Origin: Oscillatoria acuminata PCC 6304
Lineage (GTDB): Bacteria; Cyanobacteriota; Cyanobacteriia; Cyanobacteriales; Laspinemataceae
Direction: 5' to 3'
Assembly (NCBI RefSeq): GCF_000317105.1
Contig: NC_019693.1
Coordinates: 4,589,227 to 4,653,226, forward strand
Length of the DNA: 64,000 bases
Shown piece by piece: positions 8,788-17,147 of the stretch (positions are counted from its first letter, which is position 1; every line of letters starts with the position of its first letter). Both the position numbers and the translations under genes were made by a program. The notes below the pieces were generated by a model. It was not told the DNA's origin, ran no database searches, and saw only the letters and a program-made list of their open reading frames with translations.

Positions 8788-9014
8788 AGACCCCCTACCA
8801 CAGCAATTAGGCGGTGCTCTCGGTCAGCGGCAAACTCCAAACAAGCTTTGATGTCTTCCTCAGTTAACTCTGGAAAATCATCTAAGATTTCTGCATGGGA
8901 CATTCCGGCTGCTAACCAACCCAATACATCATACACTGTAATTCGCATTCGCCGAATGCAAGGCTTGCCCCCTCGCTTACCGGGTTCGATGGTAATAATA
9001 TTTTGGTAACTCAT
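8784..9014 (-). CDS. DUF433 antitoxin
   Basis: 76 residues. It has the family pattern GKPCIRRMRITVYDVLGWLA, followed by an acidic helix (AEILDDFPELTEEDIKACL). DUF433 proteins have a winged-helix-like DNA-binding fold and are the usual antitoxin and autorepressor partner of DUF5615 proteins. It is the first gene of the pair and probably represses its own promoter, which lies in the 299-base spacer up to 9313. It appears intact. Confidence 0.88.
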   Translation of the reverse strand: MSYQNIITIEPGKRGGKPCIRRMRITVYDVLGWLAAGMSHAEILDDFPELTEEDIKACLEFAADREHRLIAVVGGL

Positions 9015-9110
9015 AGCTAAGTCAAGTTTAGGGGTTTTCTTTAGTCTAGCCTAAAGCGTTTCCCAGAATTATGATACTCCATACGGTATTTAAAGGTCTA
9101 TAAAAATTTC

Positions 9111-9166
9111 TTGTAGGGGCGCAATGTGCAGGCCCTTTGTAGGGCGCAAGCATTGCGCCCCTACAA
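9111..9166. repeat. TTGTAGGGGCG hairpin repeat
   Basis: A 16-nt perfect outer stem TTGTAGGGGCGCAATG / CATTGCGCCCCTACAA encloses GTGCAGGCCCTTTGTAGGGCGCAAG-type sequence. Same family as 2273-2323. Confidence 0.8.
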
Positions 9167-9202
9167 ATACAGATTGACGCGCCTCGTTTTTATAGAATTG
9201 GC

Positions 9203-9258
9203 GGAGTGGGAGCATCTTGCTCCCGACTACTTTATCGGGAGCAAGATGCTCCCACTCC
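9203..9258. repeat. GGAGTGGGAGCATCTTGC inverted repeat
   Basis: A 22-bp perfect stem (9203-9224 and 9237-9258) with a 12-nt loop. Each arm contains GGGAGCATCTTGCTCCC, itself a near-palindrome. Sequence outside the stem is also partly complementary. It could serve as terminator for the TPR gene ending at 9314. Confidence 0.8.
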
Positions 9259-9313
9259 TGCATAAAAATTGTCCAATTTTTATAAGCCGCGCTACATAAA
9301 ATACCCCTATCAA

Positions 9314-10723
9314 TTACCGCCTTCGCCGACTGCGGAAGCTACCTCCACGAGTGCGAGAGGGGGTGCGAATGGAGTTTGAGTTCCGTTGCGGGTTGGGAAC
9401 ATTCACTCCCCCGGAATTTCTAGATGTTCTCGGGGGTACATAGTAATGAATTTCATTGCAAGGATTTTCCGAAGCATCCCAGCATTCTTGATAGTCGGCA
9501 TCATCGCTTTCATCGAGATTAGATGCAGTTGTTACTTGCAAATAGTCGATGATTTTTTGCGCTAATTCCTGATTGGGGGTATCCCCTTGCTGAGAAAACA
9601 GTTGGGCAGCTTTCTGGAAGTCTGCCATTGCGGAGGAGGGGTTGTTGAGCGCATAGTGAGCGCCACCTCGTTCCAGATAGGCTTGAGCATAATTGGGCTG
9701 GTTTTGAATGGCGAGATTGTAGTCTTTTAGGGCTTTTTCCTCATTTCCAAGTTCATAATGAGATAACCCTCGGTTGTAGTAGGCTTCGGCAAAGTTAGAA
9801 TTGAGTTGGATGGCTTTGTCGTAGTGTTGAATGGCTTGGAGATTATTTCCGAGTTCTGAGTAAGCGATTCCTTGTCCGATGTAGGCTTCCGGTTGGCTGG
9901 GATTCAGGCCGATCGCCTGGTTAAAATATTGAATAGCCCGCTGATAGTCTCGTTTACTAATTTCCGCTGCGCCTCGATTATTAAAGTCTACCGATTTTTG
10001 AGCAGTCGCCATTCGATTGTTAATATTGGCCAGATTAGTCTGATAGCTCGATAACTTTTGTTTTGCCGTGGAACTCACGATGGTATCCGGTGAAATGCTC
10101 TCTAATTGCCCGATCGCTTGCTGCCATTTCTCCCGTGCTTTTGCCCAAACTTGCACCGGATGAGGAGGATTTTGGACGAGCACTGCCGCTTCCATTGCCA
10201 GGTTTTCGGCTAGTTTGAGGCGTTCTATTGCGGTTAGGTTCAGTTGTACCGTAGTTTGGAGCGATCGCAATTCGGATAAATTAGCCTGGGCTTGTTGATA
10301 GTTGAATCCAGGTAAATTAGGAGTTTTTTCTAGGATAGCCGTGGCGGTTTGCAGGGTTTTACGGTGCTGTTTCAGGAGGTCAATATCTACCCTTTTTTGC
10401 GCCGTTTCTATCTCCGTGCCAATGGTTGTTGAGGTGGTTAGCGCCCACTGCTGGACCTTGAGTGCGGCGATCGCACTTCCCCCCACCGCCAATCCCAACA
10501 AGGCGATCACGGCGATTAATGCTTTGGGTTTCCGGGAAGAGGGCGATGCGACTGGATTCGGTGATACTTCCGGGCGATCGTCTGCCTCAGTTTGCGCCGA
10601 TTCTGCTGCCGATGGCGGTGCGATCGCCTCAGGTAACTGCTCTAACTTTAAATCCATCTCCATCGCCTGACGCAATTGCTGCAACTCTAACTCAATCTCC
10701 AAGTCCTTACCCTGTTGATCCAT
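9314..10723 (-). CDS. Membrane-anchored TPR protein
   Basis: 469 residues. The acidic N-terminus (1-63) precedes one transmembrane helix (about 67-88), followed by a helical region whose W.KAREKWQQAIGQLESI unit resembles the repeats of the lipoprotein at 56247-57599. Four TPR units (about 248-382) of the type AIQYFNQAIGLNPSQPEAYI come next, then a Cys-containing segment and a very basic Arg/Ser tail (RTRGGSFRSRRRR). It is probably an inner-membrane scaffold with a large soluble C-terminal part. The basic tail may bind nucleic acid or membrane; no enzymatic domain is seen. It is transcribed alone. Confidence 0.75.
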   Translation of the reverse strand: MDQQGKDLEIELELQQLRQAMEMDLKLEQLPEAIAPPSAAESAQTEADDRPEVSPNPVASPSSRKPKALIAVIALLGLAVGGSAIAALKVQQWALTTSTTIGTEIETAQKRVDIDLLKQHRKTLQTATAILEKTPNLPGFNYQQAQANLSELRSLQTTVQLNLTAIERLKLAENLAMEAAVLVQNPPHPVQVWAKAREKWQQAIGQLESISPDTIVSSTAKQKLSSYQTNLANINNRMATAQKSVDFNNRGAAEISKRDYQRAIQYFNQAIGLNPSQPEAYIGQGIAYSELGNNLQAIQHYDKAIQLNSNFAEAYYNRGLSHYELGNEEKALKDYNLAIQNQPNYAQAYLERGGAHYALNNPSSAMADFQKAAQLFSQQGDTPNQELAQKIIDYLQVTTASNLDESDDADYQECWDASENPCNEIHYYVPPRTSRNSGGVNVPNPQRNSNSIRTPSRTRGGSFRSRRRR

Positions 10724-11163
10724 TTTTCCTACCCCCTGCTCGTTGGTCTATGGAACGCGCACCCCAATTTGGGATATCCTGATTTTACTGTGGTTCGGAC
10801 TGACAGAATGCATCGGTTTTGACTTGAGGGAGAACCTGCGGGGGTTAAAACCCTAGCCCTGTCAAGGTGGTAAATTGCATGACGAAAAATCGTTGTTTGT
10901 TGTAGGGGCGTATTGCATACGCCCTCTTTAACAGTCAATTGAATCCCTCATCGTTGTGAATTGTAGGGGCGCTTCAAGAAGCGCCCTAGGGCGTATGCAA
11001 TACGCCCCTACAAATACACCTTGACAGGGCTAGGGTTTTAACCCCCGCCGGTGTTACAACAGGTGCAAGATGTCGGATGCATTGCTCATTTCGTTCAAAC
11101 TTTGGCAAGCTGGTGTCTGCCTAATTCCCTCACCCTAAACTATCTCATTACCCTATCAACCCC
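10724..11163. other. Divergent spacer between TPR gene and defence-island helicase
   Basis: Half of the spacer is the inverted-repeat element at 10838-11048. The remaining 115 bases before the helicase start carry no clear Shine-Dalgarno sequence. Promoters for both divergent genes must lie here. Confidence 0.5.
10838..11048. repeat. 211-bp nested inverted-repeat element
   Basis: Outer arms of 32 nt (10838-10869 and 11017-11048, containing GGGGTTAAAACCCTAGCCCT and its complement) are perfectly inverted. Inner arms of 26 nt (10900-10925 and 10988-11013, TTGTAGGGGCGTATTGCATA type) are perfectly inverted as well. The centre carries a further TTGTAGGGGCGCTTC hairpin. This is a MITE-like structure built from the genome's TGTAGGGGCG family. 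A related copy with GCCCTGTCAAGATG at one side lies at 25420-25497. Confidence 0.85.
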
Positions 11164-13203
11164 ATGATTGCAATTCCCTCCGTTTCCGTTACCTACGCCC
11201 AGGATGGCACTTCTAATGGCATCAACGACTTAGGGATGCGTCCCATGCAAGAACTCGCCTACCAGAAACGGGGGGAACAATATCTGCTGATTAAATCTCC
11301 CCCCGCCTCTGGGAAAAGTCGGGCGCTGATGTTTATTGCTTTGGATAAGCTGACTCACCAGAAGCTCAAACAAGCGATTATTGTTGTCCCCGAGAAGGCG
11401 ATCGGAGCTAGTTTCCATAATGAACCCTTGACAAAGTTCGGCTTTTGGGCGGATTGGCACGTCGAACCCCGGTGGAACCTTTGCAACGCCCCGGGTAACG
11501 ATGGCGGTAAAGTAGAAGCGGTGAAAACATTTCTCAACAGTGAGGCGAAAGTGCTGGTTTGTACTCATGCCACCTTCCGTTTTGCCGTGGATAAATTTGG
11601 GGTAGAAATGTTAGACGATCGCCTGATTGCCGTGGATGAATTTCACCATGTTTCCTCTAACCCGGACAACAAGCTGGGGGATCATATCTGCCAACTCATG
11701 ACTCGCGACAAAACCCACATCGTCGCCATGACGGGTTCTTATTTTCGGGGCGATGCGGAAGCGATCCTCCATCCGGAAGACCAAGCCAAATTTCACACCG
11801 TCATCTATACCTATTATGAACAACTCAACGGCTATCAATATCTGAAGCAACTCGATATCGGCTATTATTTTTACTCGGGTAACTACACCGATGAAATCAT
11901 GCAGGTTCTCAACCCCAATGAGAAAACTATTCTGCATATTCCGAATGTTAATTCTCGCGAAAGTACCAAGGACAAAATTCGCGAAGTCGAACATATTATT
12001 GAGGCACTGGGGGAATGGCAGGGGATTGAACCCAACACCGGATTTCAACAGGTCAAAACTGCCGAAGGGAAGATTCTGAAGATTGCAGACCTCGTGGATG
12101 ATGACCCCAGCAAGCGGGATAAGGTGGCCGCTGCCCTGAAAGACCCCAGCCAGAAAAATAACCGTGATTATGTGGATATTATTATCGCCCTGGGGATGGC
12201 TAAAGAAGGCTTTGATTGGATTTGGTGCGAACACGCTTTAACCATTGGTTACCGTTCCAGTTTGACAGAAATTGTCCAGATTATTGGGCGTGCAACCCGC
12301 GATGCACCGGGTAAAACCCGCGCCCGGTTTACGAACCTAATTGCGGAACCCGATGCCAGCGAAATGATGGTGACTGAGGCGGTGAATGATACGATTAAGG
12401 CGATCGCCGCTAGTCTGCTGATGGAACAGGTTCTCGCGCCCCGCTTCGAGTTCAAACCCAAGCGCCCGGACAATCAACCCACTCCCGGCTTTGAGTATGG
12501 GGAAAGTGGCTATGATCCGAGTCGGTGCAATATGGGAGTTAATCCCGAAACGGGGCAAATTGAGCTAGAAATTAAGGGTTTAGCTGTACCCAAAAGCCCG
12601 GAAGCCTCCCGGATCTGTCGCGAAGACTTAACGGAATTGGTGACCGCTTTTGTGCAAGATAAACCGAGTATTGAGCGCGGTTTATTTGATGAGGAATTAG
12701 TGCCCGAGGAACTGACCCAATTGCGGATGGGTAAAATTATTAAAGAGAAATTCCCCAACCTCGACGAAGGGGATCGAGAAGCGGTCCGCCAACACGCGAT
12801 CGCCGCTCTCAATTTGGTGCAACAAGCTAAGAAAACCATGAACGAAGGGGACGAGATAGCTACGAAAAACACCGCCCTAATTGATGGGGTGCGCCAGTTT
12901 GCCCTATCCGTAACCGATTTAGATATTGATTTGATTGACCGGATCAATCCCTTTGGGGAAGCATACGCCATTCTGGCTAAGTCGATGAGCGAAGAACGAC
13001 TCAAACAGGTAGCAGAGGCGATCGCCGCCAAGCGTGTCAATCTCTCCCTAGAAGAAGCGCGAGAGTTAGCAAAACGGGCGCAGCGGTTCAAACAGGAAAA
13101 GGGCCGCGTGCCTTCTCTGACTGCCGCAGATCCTTGGGAAAAACGCATGGCAGAAGGGATTGCTTTCCTAATACGGAAAGTTAAAGAGGAAAAAAATGGG
13201 TAG
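11164..13203 (+). CDS. SF2 DEAD/DEAH-type helicase of a defence island
   Basis: 679 residues. Motif I is PPASGKS (about 46-52), motif II DEFH (158-161), motif III MTGS and motif VI QIIGRATRD (372-380). A helical C-terminal third (about 430-679) lacks known domains. The two RecA-like lobes match SF2 helicases accompanying restriction-type methyltransferases. It probably translocates on DNA for an effector complex with the GIY-YIG protein and methyltransferase downstream. It is the first gene of the island, separated from the next by a MITE-like element. No clear ribosome binding site precedes the ATG. The role in phage defence is inferred from its neighbours. Confidence 0.8.
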   Translation: MIAIPSVSVTYAQDGTSNGINDLGMRPMQELAYQKRGEQYLLIKSPPASGKSRALMFIALDKLTHQKLKQAIIVVPEKAIGASFHNEPLTKFGFWADWHVEPRWNLCNAPGNDGGKVEAVKTFLNSEAKVLVCTHATFRFAVDKFGVEMLDDRLIAVDEFHHVSSNPDNKLGDHICQLMTRDKTHIVAMTGSYFRGDAEAILHPEDQAKFHTVIYTYYEQLNGYQYLKQLDIGYYFYSGNYTDEIMQVLNPNEKTILHIPNVNSRESTKDKIREVEHIIEALGEWQGIEPNTGFQQVKTAEGKILKIADLVDDDPSKRDKVAAALKDPSQKNNRDYVDIIIALGMAKEGFDWIWCEHALTIGYRSSLTEIVQIIGRATRDAPGKTRARFTNLIAEPDASEMMVTEAVNDTIKAIAASLLMEQVLAPRFEFKPKRPDNQPTPGFEYGESGYDPSRCNMGVNPETGQIELEIKGLAVPKSPEASRICREDLTELVTAFVQDKPSIERGLFDEELVPEELTQLRMGKIIKEKFPNLDEGDREAVRQHAIAALNLVQQAKKTMNEGDEIATKNTALIDGVRQFALSVTDLDIDLIDRINPFGEAYAILAKSMSEERLKQVAEAIAAKRVNLSLEEARELAKRAQRFKQEKGRVPSLTAADPWEKRMAEGIAFLIRKVKEEKNG

Positions 13204-13206
13204 GTT

Positions 13207-13384
13207 CCTCGTGACGTGGCTCTGCCGCGTCACGCACTCTTGGCGGCTCTGCCGCCTGTAGCCGCCTGTATCTTTGATGACGAGGTGAAGCCGTTACAGG
13301 TACAATAGGCAGCTTAAACCCTTGCTTGGGGACTGGAGGCAGAGCCTCCAAAACGACGTGACGCGGCAGAGCCACGTCACGAGG
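13207..13384. mobile_element. MITE-like element with 28-bp perfect terminal inverted repeats
   Basis: Ends 13207-13234 (CCTCGTGACGTGGCTCTGCC...) and 13357-13384 are exact reverse complements over 28 bases, enclosing about 120 bases with further CGGCTCTGCCGCC/GGCAGAGCC pieces. There is no coding capacity. A related half element is at 31258-31286. No clear target-site duplication was identified. It lies between the helicase and Uma2 genes and may have separated a former operon. Confidence 0.6.
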
Positions 13385-13448
13385 ACAATGCCTAATATCA
13401 AGACCTAATATAAATTTATCCTCAAACATAATTTATAGGTGAAAATCC

Positions 13449-14168
13449 ATGACCCTATCCCTAGAAAAACCCACCCCCCCAAACTCCATCCTCCAACGCC
13501 ACAACGCCACCTGGCAAGACTATGTGGCTATCCGGGACAACGGGGATATAGACTGGCAAAAAATCTCATTTCATCAAGGATGGTTGTGGGTAGATATGGG
13601 TACAGAAGGACCAAATCATGCTTCGTTCAGTGATTTGATGACAGCCGTTTTCTTCGTTTGGGTATTTCTGCACCCTGAGTTTGTCTTGCAATCTTATGGA
13701 CGCTGTGTCATTGAACGCCCCGATACTCACGCCTGTGCGCCAGATTTAGTGCTGTACAAGGGTGATAATATTCCCAGATGGCAACCCGGTGAACCGCGCC
13801 GGATTGACTTGCGTCGCCACCGTTTGCCGGACTTGGTGGGGGAAATTGCCGATACGTCCCTCACCCTTGACCTAGATGAACAAAAGCAACTCTACGCCAG
13901 CTTAGGGATTTCTGAATATTGGGTGGTTGATGTGAAAGGACTGCGGATTTTTGCCTTTAGCTTGACCTCATTGGGGCATTATGAAGCGATCGCGCAGTCC
14001 CAAGTGTTGACTGGGTTGCCGATCGCCCTTTTAGAACAAACCCTAGAACGACTGAACACCGAAACCAACACCGCCGCCGCGAATTGGTTTCTCCAACAGT
14101 TACAAAACCCGCCACAACAAAAGGACAGCATTGCTGAATCTGAACACCAGGAGGAAAACAATGCCTAA
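13449..14168 (+). CDS. Uma2-family (DUF820) PD-(D/E)XK endonuclease-like protein
   Basis: 239 residues. The family core is visible: CAPDLVLY (Asp of the nuclease motif), LVGEIADTSL (Glu) and DEQKQLYASLGISEYWVVD (Lys and the typical ..Y...G..EYWVVD tail). AGGTGA upstream of the ATG is a fair ribosome binding site. Uma2 proteins are extremely abundant in cyanobacteria and their role is unsettled; nuclease activity is a fold-based inference. Its stop overlaps the ATG of the truncated GIY-YIG copy (ATGCCTAA), suggesting it was once coupled to the complete GIY-YIG gene. Confidence 0.85.
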   Translation: MTLSLEKPTPPNSILQRHNATWQDYVAIRDNGDIDWQKISFHQGWLWVDMGTEGPNHASFSDLMTAVFFVWVFLHPEFVLQSYGRCVIERPDTHACAPDLVLYKGDNIPRWQPGEPRRIDLRRHRLPDLVGEIADTSLTLDLDEQKQLYASLGISEYWVVDVKGLRIFAFSLTSLGHYEAIAQSQVLTGLPIALLEQTLERLNTETNTAAANWFLQQLQNPPQQKDSIAESEHQEENNA

Positions 14169-14286
14169 GTCTACATCCAACAAATCCACCACTGATGAAG
14201 ATTTAGAATTGTTGGCTGAGTTGGGCGTGGATATCGGGCCTCTTGCAGAAAGAGGCTTATTAACGAAAAGGGGGTGGTATCGATAA
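14161..14286 (+). pseudogene. Duplicated N-terminal fragment of the GIY-YIG gene
   Basis: A 41-codon frame. Its first 24 codons (MPKSTSNKSTTDEDLELLAE...) are almost identical in DNA and protein to the start of the complete gene at 14470. It then diverges and stops. It has a strong AGGAGG ribosome binding site at about 14149-14155 and overlaps the Uma2 stop, whereas the complete gene lacks both. The parsimonious reading is that about 309 bases were inserted or duplicated at the 5' end of the GIY-YIG gene, leaving the old start region as a decoy. Confidence 0.8.
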
Positions 14287-14469
14287 TATAGAATCAAAGT
14301 CTACTCCATATTATCGGAATTGATAATAAAGCTGGGGACATTGAGAGCGGGTCAATACAGAAAATAGGTCTTCGGCAAGAAATGACTGGACAAAAACGCA
14401 ATCGGGCATTTTCTGACGCACCCTATTTGGCTGTTTTCCGAGATCCTTAAAAACAAGTACAACCTAACC

Positions 14470-15705
14470 ATGCCTAAATCCACACCCAACAAATCCACCA
14501 CTGATGAAGATTTAGAATTGTTGGCTGAGTTGGGGATAGATATCGCCCCAGAACCCACTCGCCAACATTCTCCCAGAGAAGAACGGATTATTGCAGGTTT
14601 TGAGGAAATTGAGCGGTTTGTCGCAGAAAAAGGCCGATTGCCTCAACATGGAGAAGATCGGGATATTTTCGATCGCCTCTATGCGGTGCGCCTAGAACGC
14701 CTGCGGGCATCGGCAGAATGTCGCGCCCTCCTAGAACCTCTGGACTCCCAAGGGCTTTTAAATGCAGAAAATGATGCCAGTTGGGCTTTAGAAGAAGACC
14801 TGGAAGAAGACCAAATTGATGCGGCGCTGTTGGCTTCTCTGGGGGTTGATGCGGCTTCAGAAAATGATGTAACTCAGCTAACTCATGTGCGATCGCGTCG
14901 AGAAATCAAGGCAGCGGAGGAAGTTGCCCAGCGGTTTCCCTGCGAGGATTTTGAGGAATTTAAACTTAAGTTTGAGGAAGTTGCCCGTCAGTTAAAAACT
15001 GGGGAACGGCAAACGGTGAAATATCAGGATAATGCCACCATTAATCCCGGGGATTTGTTCATTCTTGATGGACAGAAAGTTTTGGTGGTTGAGATGGAAG
15101 AGATGTTTGTCAGTGAGTATGGTCTTAAAAATTGCCGGATGCGGGTGATTTATGACAATGGCACCCAGAGCAATCCCCTGTTTCGCTCATTTCAGCGCGC
15201 TTTAAATAAAGATAAAACGAGCCGTCGCATCACTAAGGTTGATTTAGGCCCGTTATTTTCCTTACAGGCTGAACCCGAAGTGGAGGCAGAAGAGGACTTA
15301 CCCACGGGTTATATTTATGTGTTGCGGAGCGAGTCTGACCATCCTTTTATTGCTCAGAATCGGTCGATTATTCATAAAATTGGGGTGACGGGTGGGGAGG
15401 TCAAAAAGCGGATTGCTAATGCCAAGCAGGACCCGACCTATCTGTTAGCGGATGTGGAAATTGTGGCAACTTTTAAATTGGCTAATATTAACCGGAAGAA
15501 ACTGGAGGGAATCTTGCAGAGGTTTTTCGTCAGTGCGCGATTAGATTTGGAATTGCGCGATCGCTTTGATATGCCTGTCAAGCCTAGGGAGTGGTTTCTT
15601 GTGCCTTTGGAAGCCATTGAGGAGGCGATCGGCAAAATCCAGGACGGAACCATTGAGCAATTCCGATATGAGCCGGAAACAGCCAGTCTGATTAGAGCAT
15701 CATAA
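14470..15705 (+). CDS. GIY-YIG (T5orf172/Mug113-type) nuclease-like protein of the defence island
   Basis: 411 residues. The N-terminus carries two related acidic motifs, DEDLELLAELGIDI and DQIDAALLASLGVD, flanking a helical segment. A middle all-beta-like region follows (about 175-265). The C-terminal domain begins GYIYVLRSE (about 280) and continues HKIGVTGGEVKKRI and the later helix KKLEGILQRFF, which matches the T5orf172/Mug113 branch of the GIY-YIG fold. Members cut DNA. In this setting it is probably the nuclease effector working with the helicase and methyltransferase. No ribosome binding site is visible before this ATG, unlike the duplicated copy upstream. The next gene starts 57 bases later. 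Confidence 0.8.
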   Translation: MPKSTPNKSTTDEDLELLAELGIDIAPEPTRQHSPREERIIAGFEEIERFVAEKGRLPQHGEDRDIFDRLYAVRLERLRASAECRALLEPLDSQGLLNAENDASWALEEDLEEDQIDAALLASLGVDAASENDVTQLTHVRSRREIKAAEEVAQRFPCEDFEEFKLKFEEVARQLKTGERQTVKYQDNATINPGDLFILDGQKVLVVEMEEMFVSEYGLKNCRMRVIYDNGTQSNPLFRSFQRALNKDKTSRRITKVDLGPLFSLQAEPEVEAEEDLPTGYIYVLRSESDHPFIAQNRSIIHKIGVTGGEVKKRIANAKQDPTYLLADVEIVATFKLANINRKKLEGILQRFFVSARLDLELRDRFDMPVKPREWFLVPLEAIEEAIGKIQDGTIEQFRYEPETASLIRAS

Positions 15706-15761
15706 CACATTTGAGCAACAAAGAGCAATTGGGATCCCCCACCGGAACGGAGTGAACGACG

Positions 15762-17069
15762 ATGATTACAGAAATAGAGTTAAAAGATTTCAAAAGTTAT
15801 AAATCTGCAACATTGCACTTAGGGCGACTCACTGTATTAATTGGGGCCAATGCTTCCGGAAAAAGTAATGTCATTGAAGCCTTGCGGCTTTTATCTCGAC
15901 TCGCTACTGGGGAAAGACTGGGATTGCTCAGAAATCCTCAACAAAAAGGAGAGACTTTCTTTCGCGGGAATATCGAACATTTGGGATATCGAGGGAAGCA
16001 GACATTTCAACTGGCTTGCTTGACAAACCATCCTGATTGGGAACGGTTTGAAATTCAACTTGGACTCAGTTCAGACAACCATTTGCAGGTTATGCAAGAA
16101 CGGATTACCAGTTCAAGTTCTAAAGTTCCGTTGTATGAAATCACCAGTGAACCGCAAGGGGCAGGAAGTGATATTTTTGTGACTTATAATAATTTTGCTA
16201 GAGGCGGCAAAAAACCGAGCCTAGTTTGTAGTAGTCACATGGGGGTTTTCACCCAACTTTTAAGTGCCATTCGATTTCGACCAGAAAATCTTAAAAGTCG
16301 AGAAATTATCCCAAAAGTTTGCGAAAAATATGTCCGTTGGTTAAGTGGAATTGTGTTTTTAGAGCCAGAACCGAGCTTAATGAGAGAGTATGGTCATAAA
16401 ACGGATTTAATTTTGCGCGAGAAAGGGCAAAATTTATCTGGAGTTATTTATAATTTATGTCAATCCAAAACCTCTAAGCAGGCGGTTTTAGACTTTGTTT
16501 GTAGTCTCCCAGAACAGAATATTGAGGATATTAGTTTTTTAGAAACCCCTCGGGATGAGGTGATGTTACAACTCACTGAAACGTTTGGCGGCGTGGCAAC
16601 TCTTTATGATGCCGCAAGATTGTCTGATGGAACCCTGCGAGTTTTATCCATTGCAGCGGTATTACTTTCTGCACCGGAAGAAAGTTTAGTAGTCATTGAA
16701 GAAATCGATAATGGTGTCCACCCTAGCCGTGCAAATGCCTTACTGTCTCGGATGGCTGAAATTGCTCGAAAACGTAACCTCCGTATTCTCATTAGTAGCC
16801 ATAATCCTGCTTTATTAGATGCTCTTCCTGATGAGGCAATTCCTGAGACTGAATTTTGTTATCGCAGTCCTGATGATGGGTCAAGTCAATTAATTCGGCT
16901 GCAAGATATTCCAGACTACCCGGAACTAATTGCTCAGGGTCCAGTGGGTCATTTAATGACTCGTGGACTGTTAGAACGTTTTGTCAAGCAGCATCCAGGA
17001 ACTGAGGTCAAAAAACAGCAGGCCCTAGACTGGTTGACTGAGCTTAATTCAATGGTGGAGGCTCAGTGA
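15762..17069 (+). CDS. AAA ATPase (RecF/OLD-like, AAA_15/AAA_21) of the defence island
   Basis: 435 residues. An SMC/RecF-like N-terminus, MITEIELKDFKSYKSATL, is followed by Walker A GANASGKSN (about 28-36). The signature and Walker B region are DGTLRVLSIAAVLL and LVVIEEIDNGVHPS (about 308-320), and the switch-type histidine is in LISSHNPALLDAL. There is no TOPRIM domain, so a partner protein would be expected to supply the effector. The stop overlaps the start of a truncated second gene by one base (TGATG at 17067-17071), as in a coupled two-gene defence operon. It probably senses or remodels DNA during phage infection; this is inference. Confidence 0.82.
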   Translation: MITEIELKDFKSYKSATLHLGRLTVLIGANASGKSNVIEALRLLSRLATGERLGLLRNPQQKGETFFRGNIEHLGYRGKQTFQLACLTNHPDWERFEIQLGLSSDNHLQVMQERITSSSSKVPLYEITSEPQGAGSDIFVTYNNFARGGKKPSLVCSSHMGVFTQLLSAIRFRPENLKSREIIPKVCEKYVRWLSGIVFLEPEPSLMREYGHKTDLILREKGQNLSGVIYNLCQSKTSKQAVLDFVCSLPEQNIEDISFLETPRDEVMLQLTETFGGVATLYDAARLSDGTLRVLSIAAVLLSAPEESLVVIEEIDNGVHPSRANALLSRMAEIARKRNLRILISSHNPALLDALPDEAIPETEFCYRSPDDGSSQLIRLQDIPDYPELIAQGPVGHLMTRGLLERFVKQHPGTEVKKQQALDWLTELNSMVEAQ

Positions 17070-17131
17070 TGGCGGATGTTTCGATTGTCGATACTTCAGT
17101 TTTTTGTAATGTTTTTATGCTGCCCTGTTGA
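17069..17131 (+). pseudogene. Remnant of the ATPase's partner gene (PIN-like N-terminus)
   Basis: A 20-codon frame, MADVSIVDTSVFCNVFMLPC, begins on the last base of the ATPase stop and ends at 17131. IVDTSVF is the expected first strand of a PIN-domain nuclease, with the catalytic Asp. The rest of the gene is missing and replaced by the end of xisI on the other strand. The effector half of a two-gene module thus appears lost. The identification is based only on this short motif. Confidence 0.6.
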
Positions 17132-17147
17132 CCTGTTTGCTCTACTT

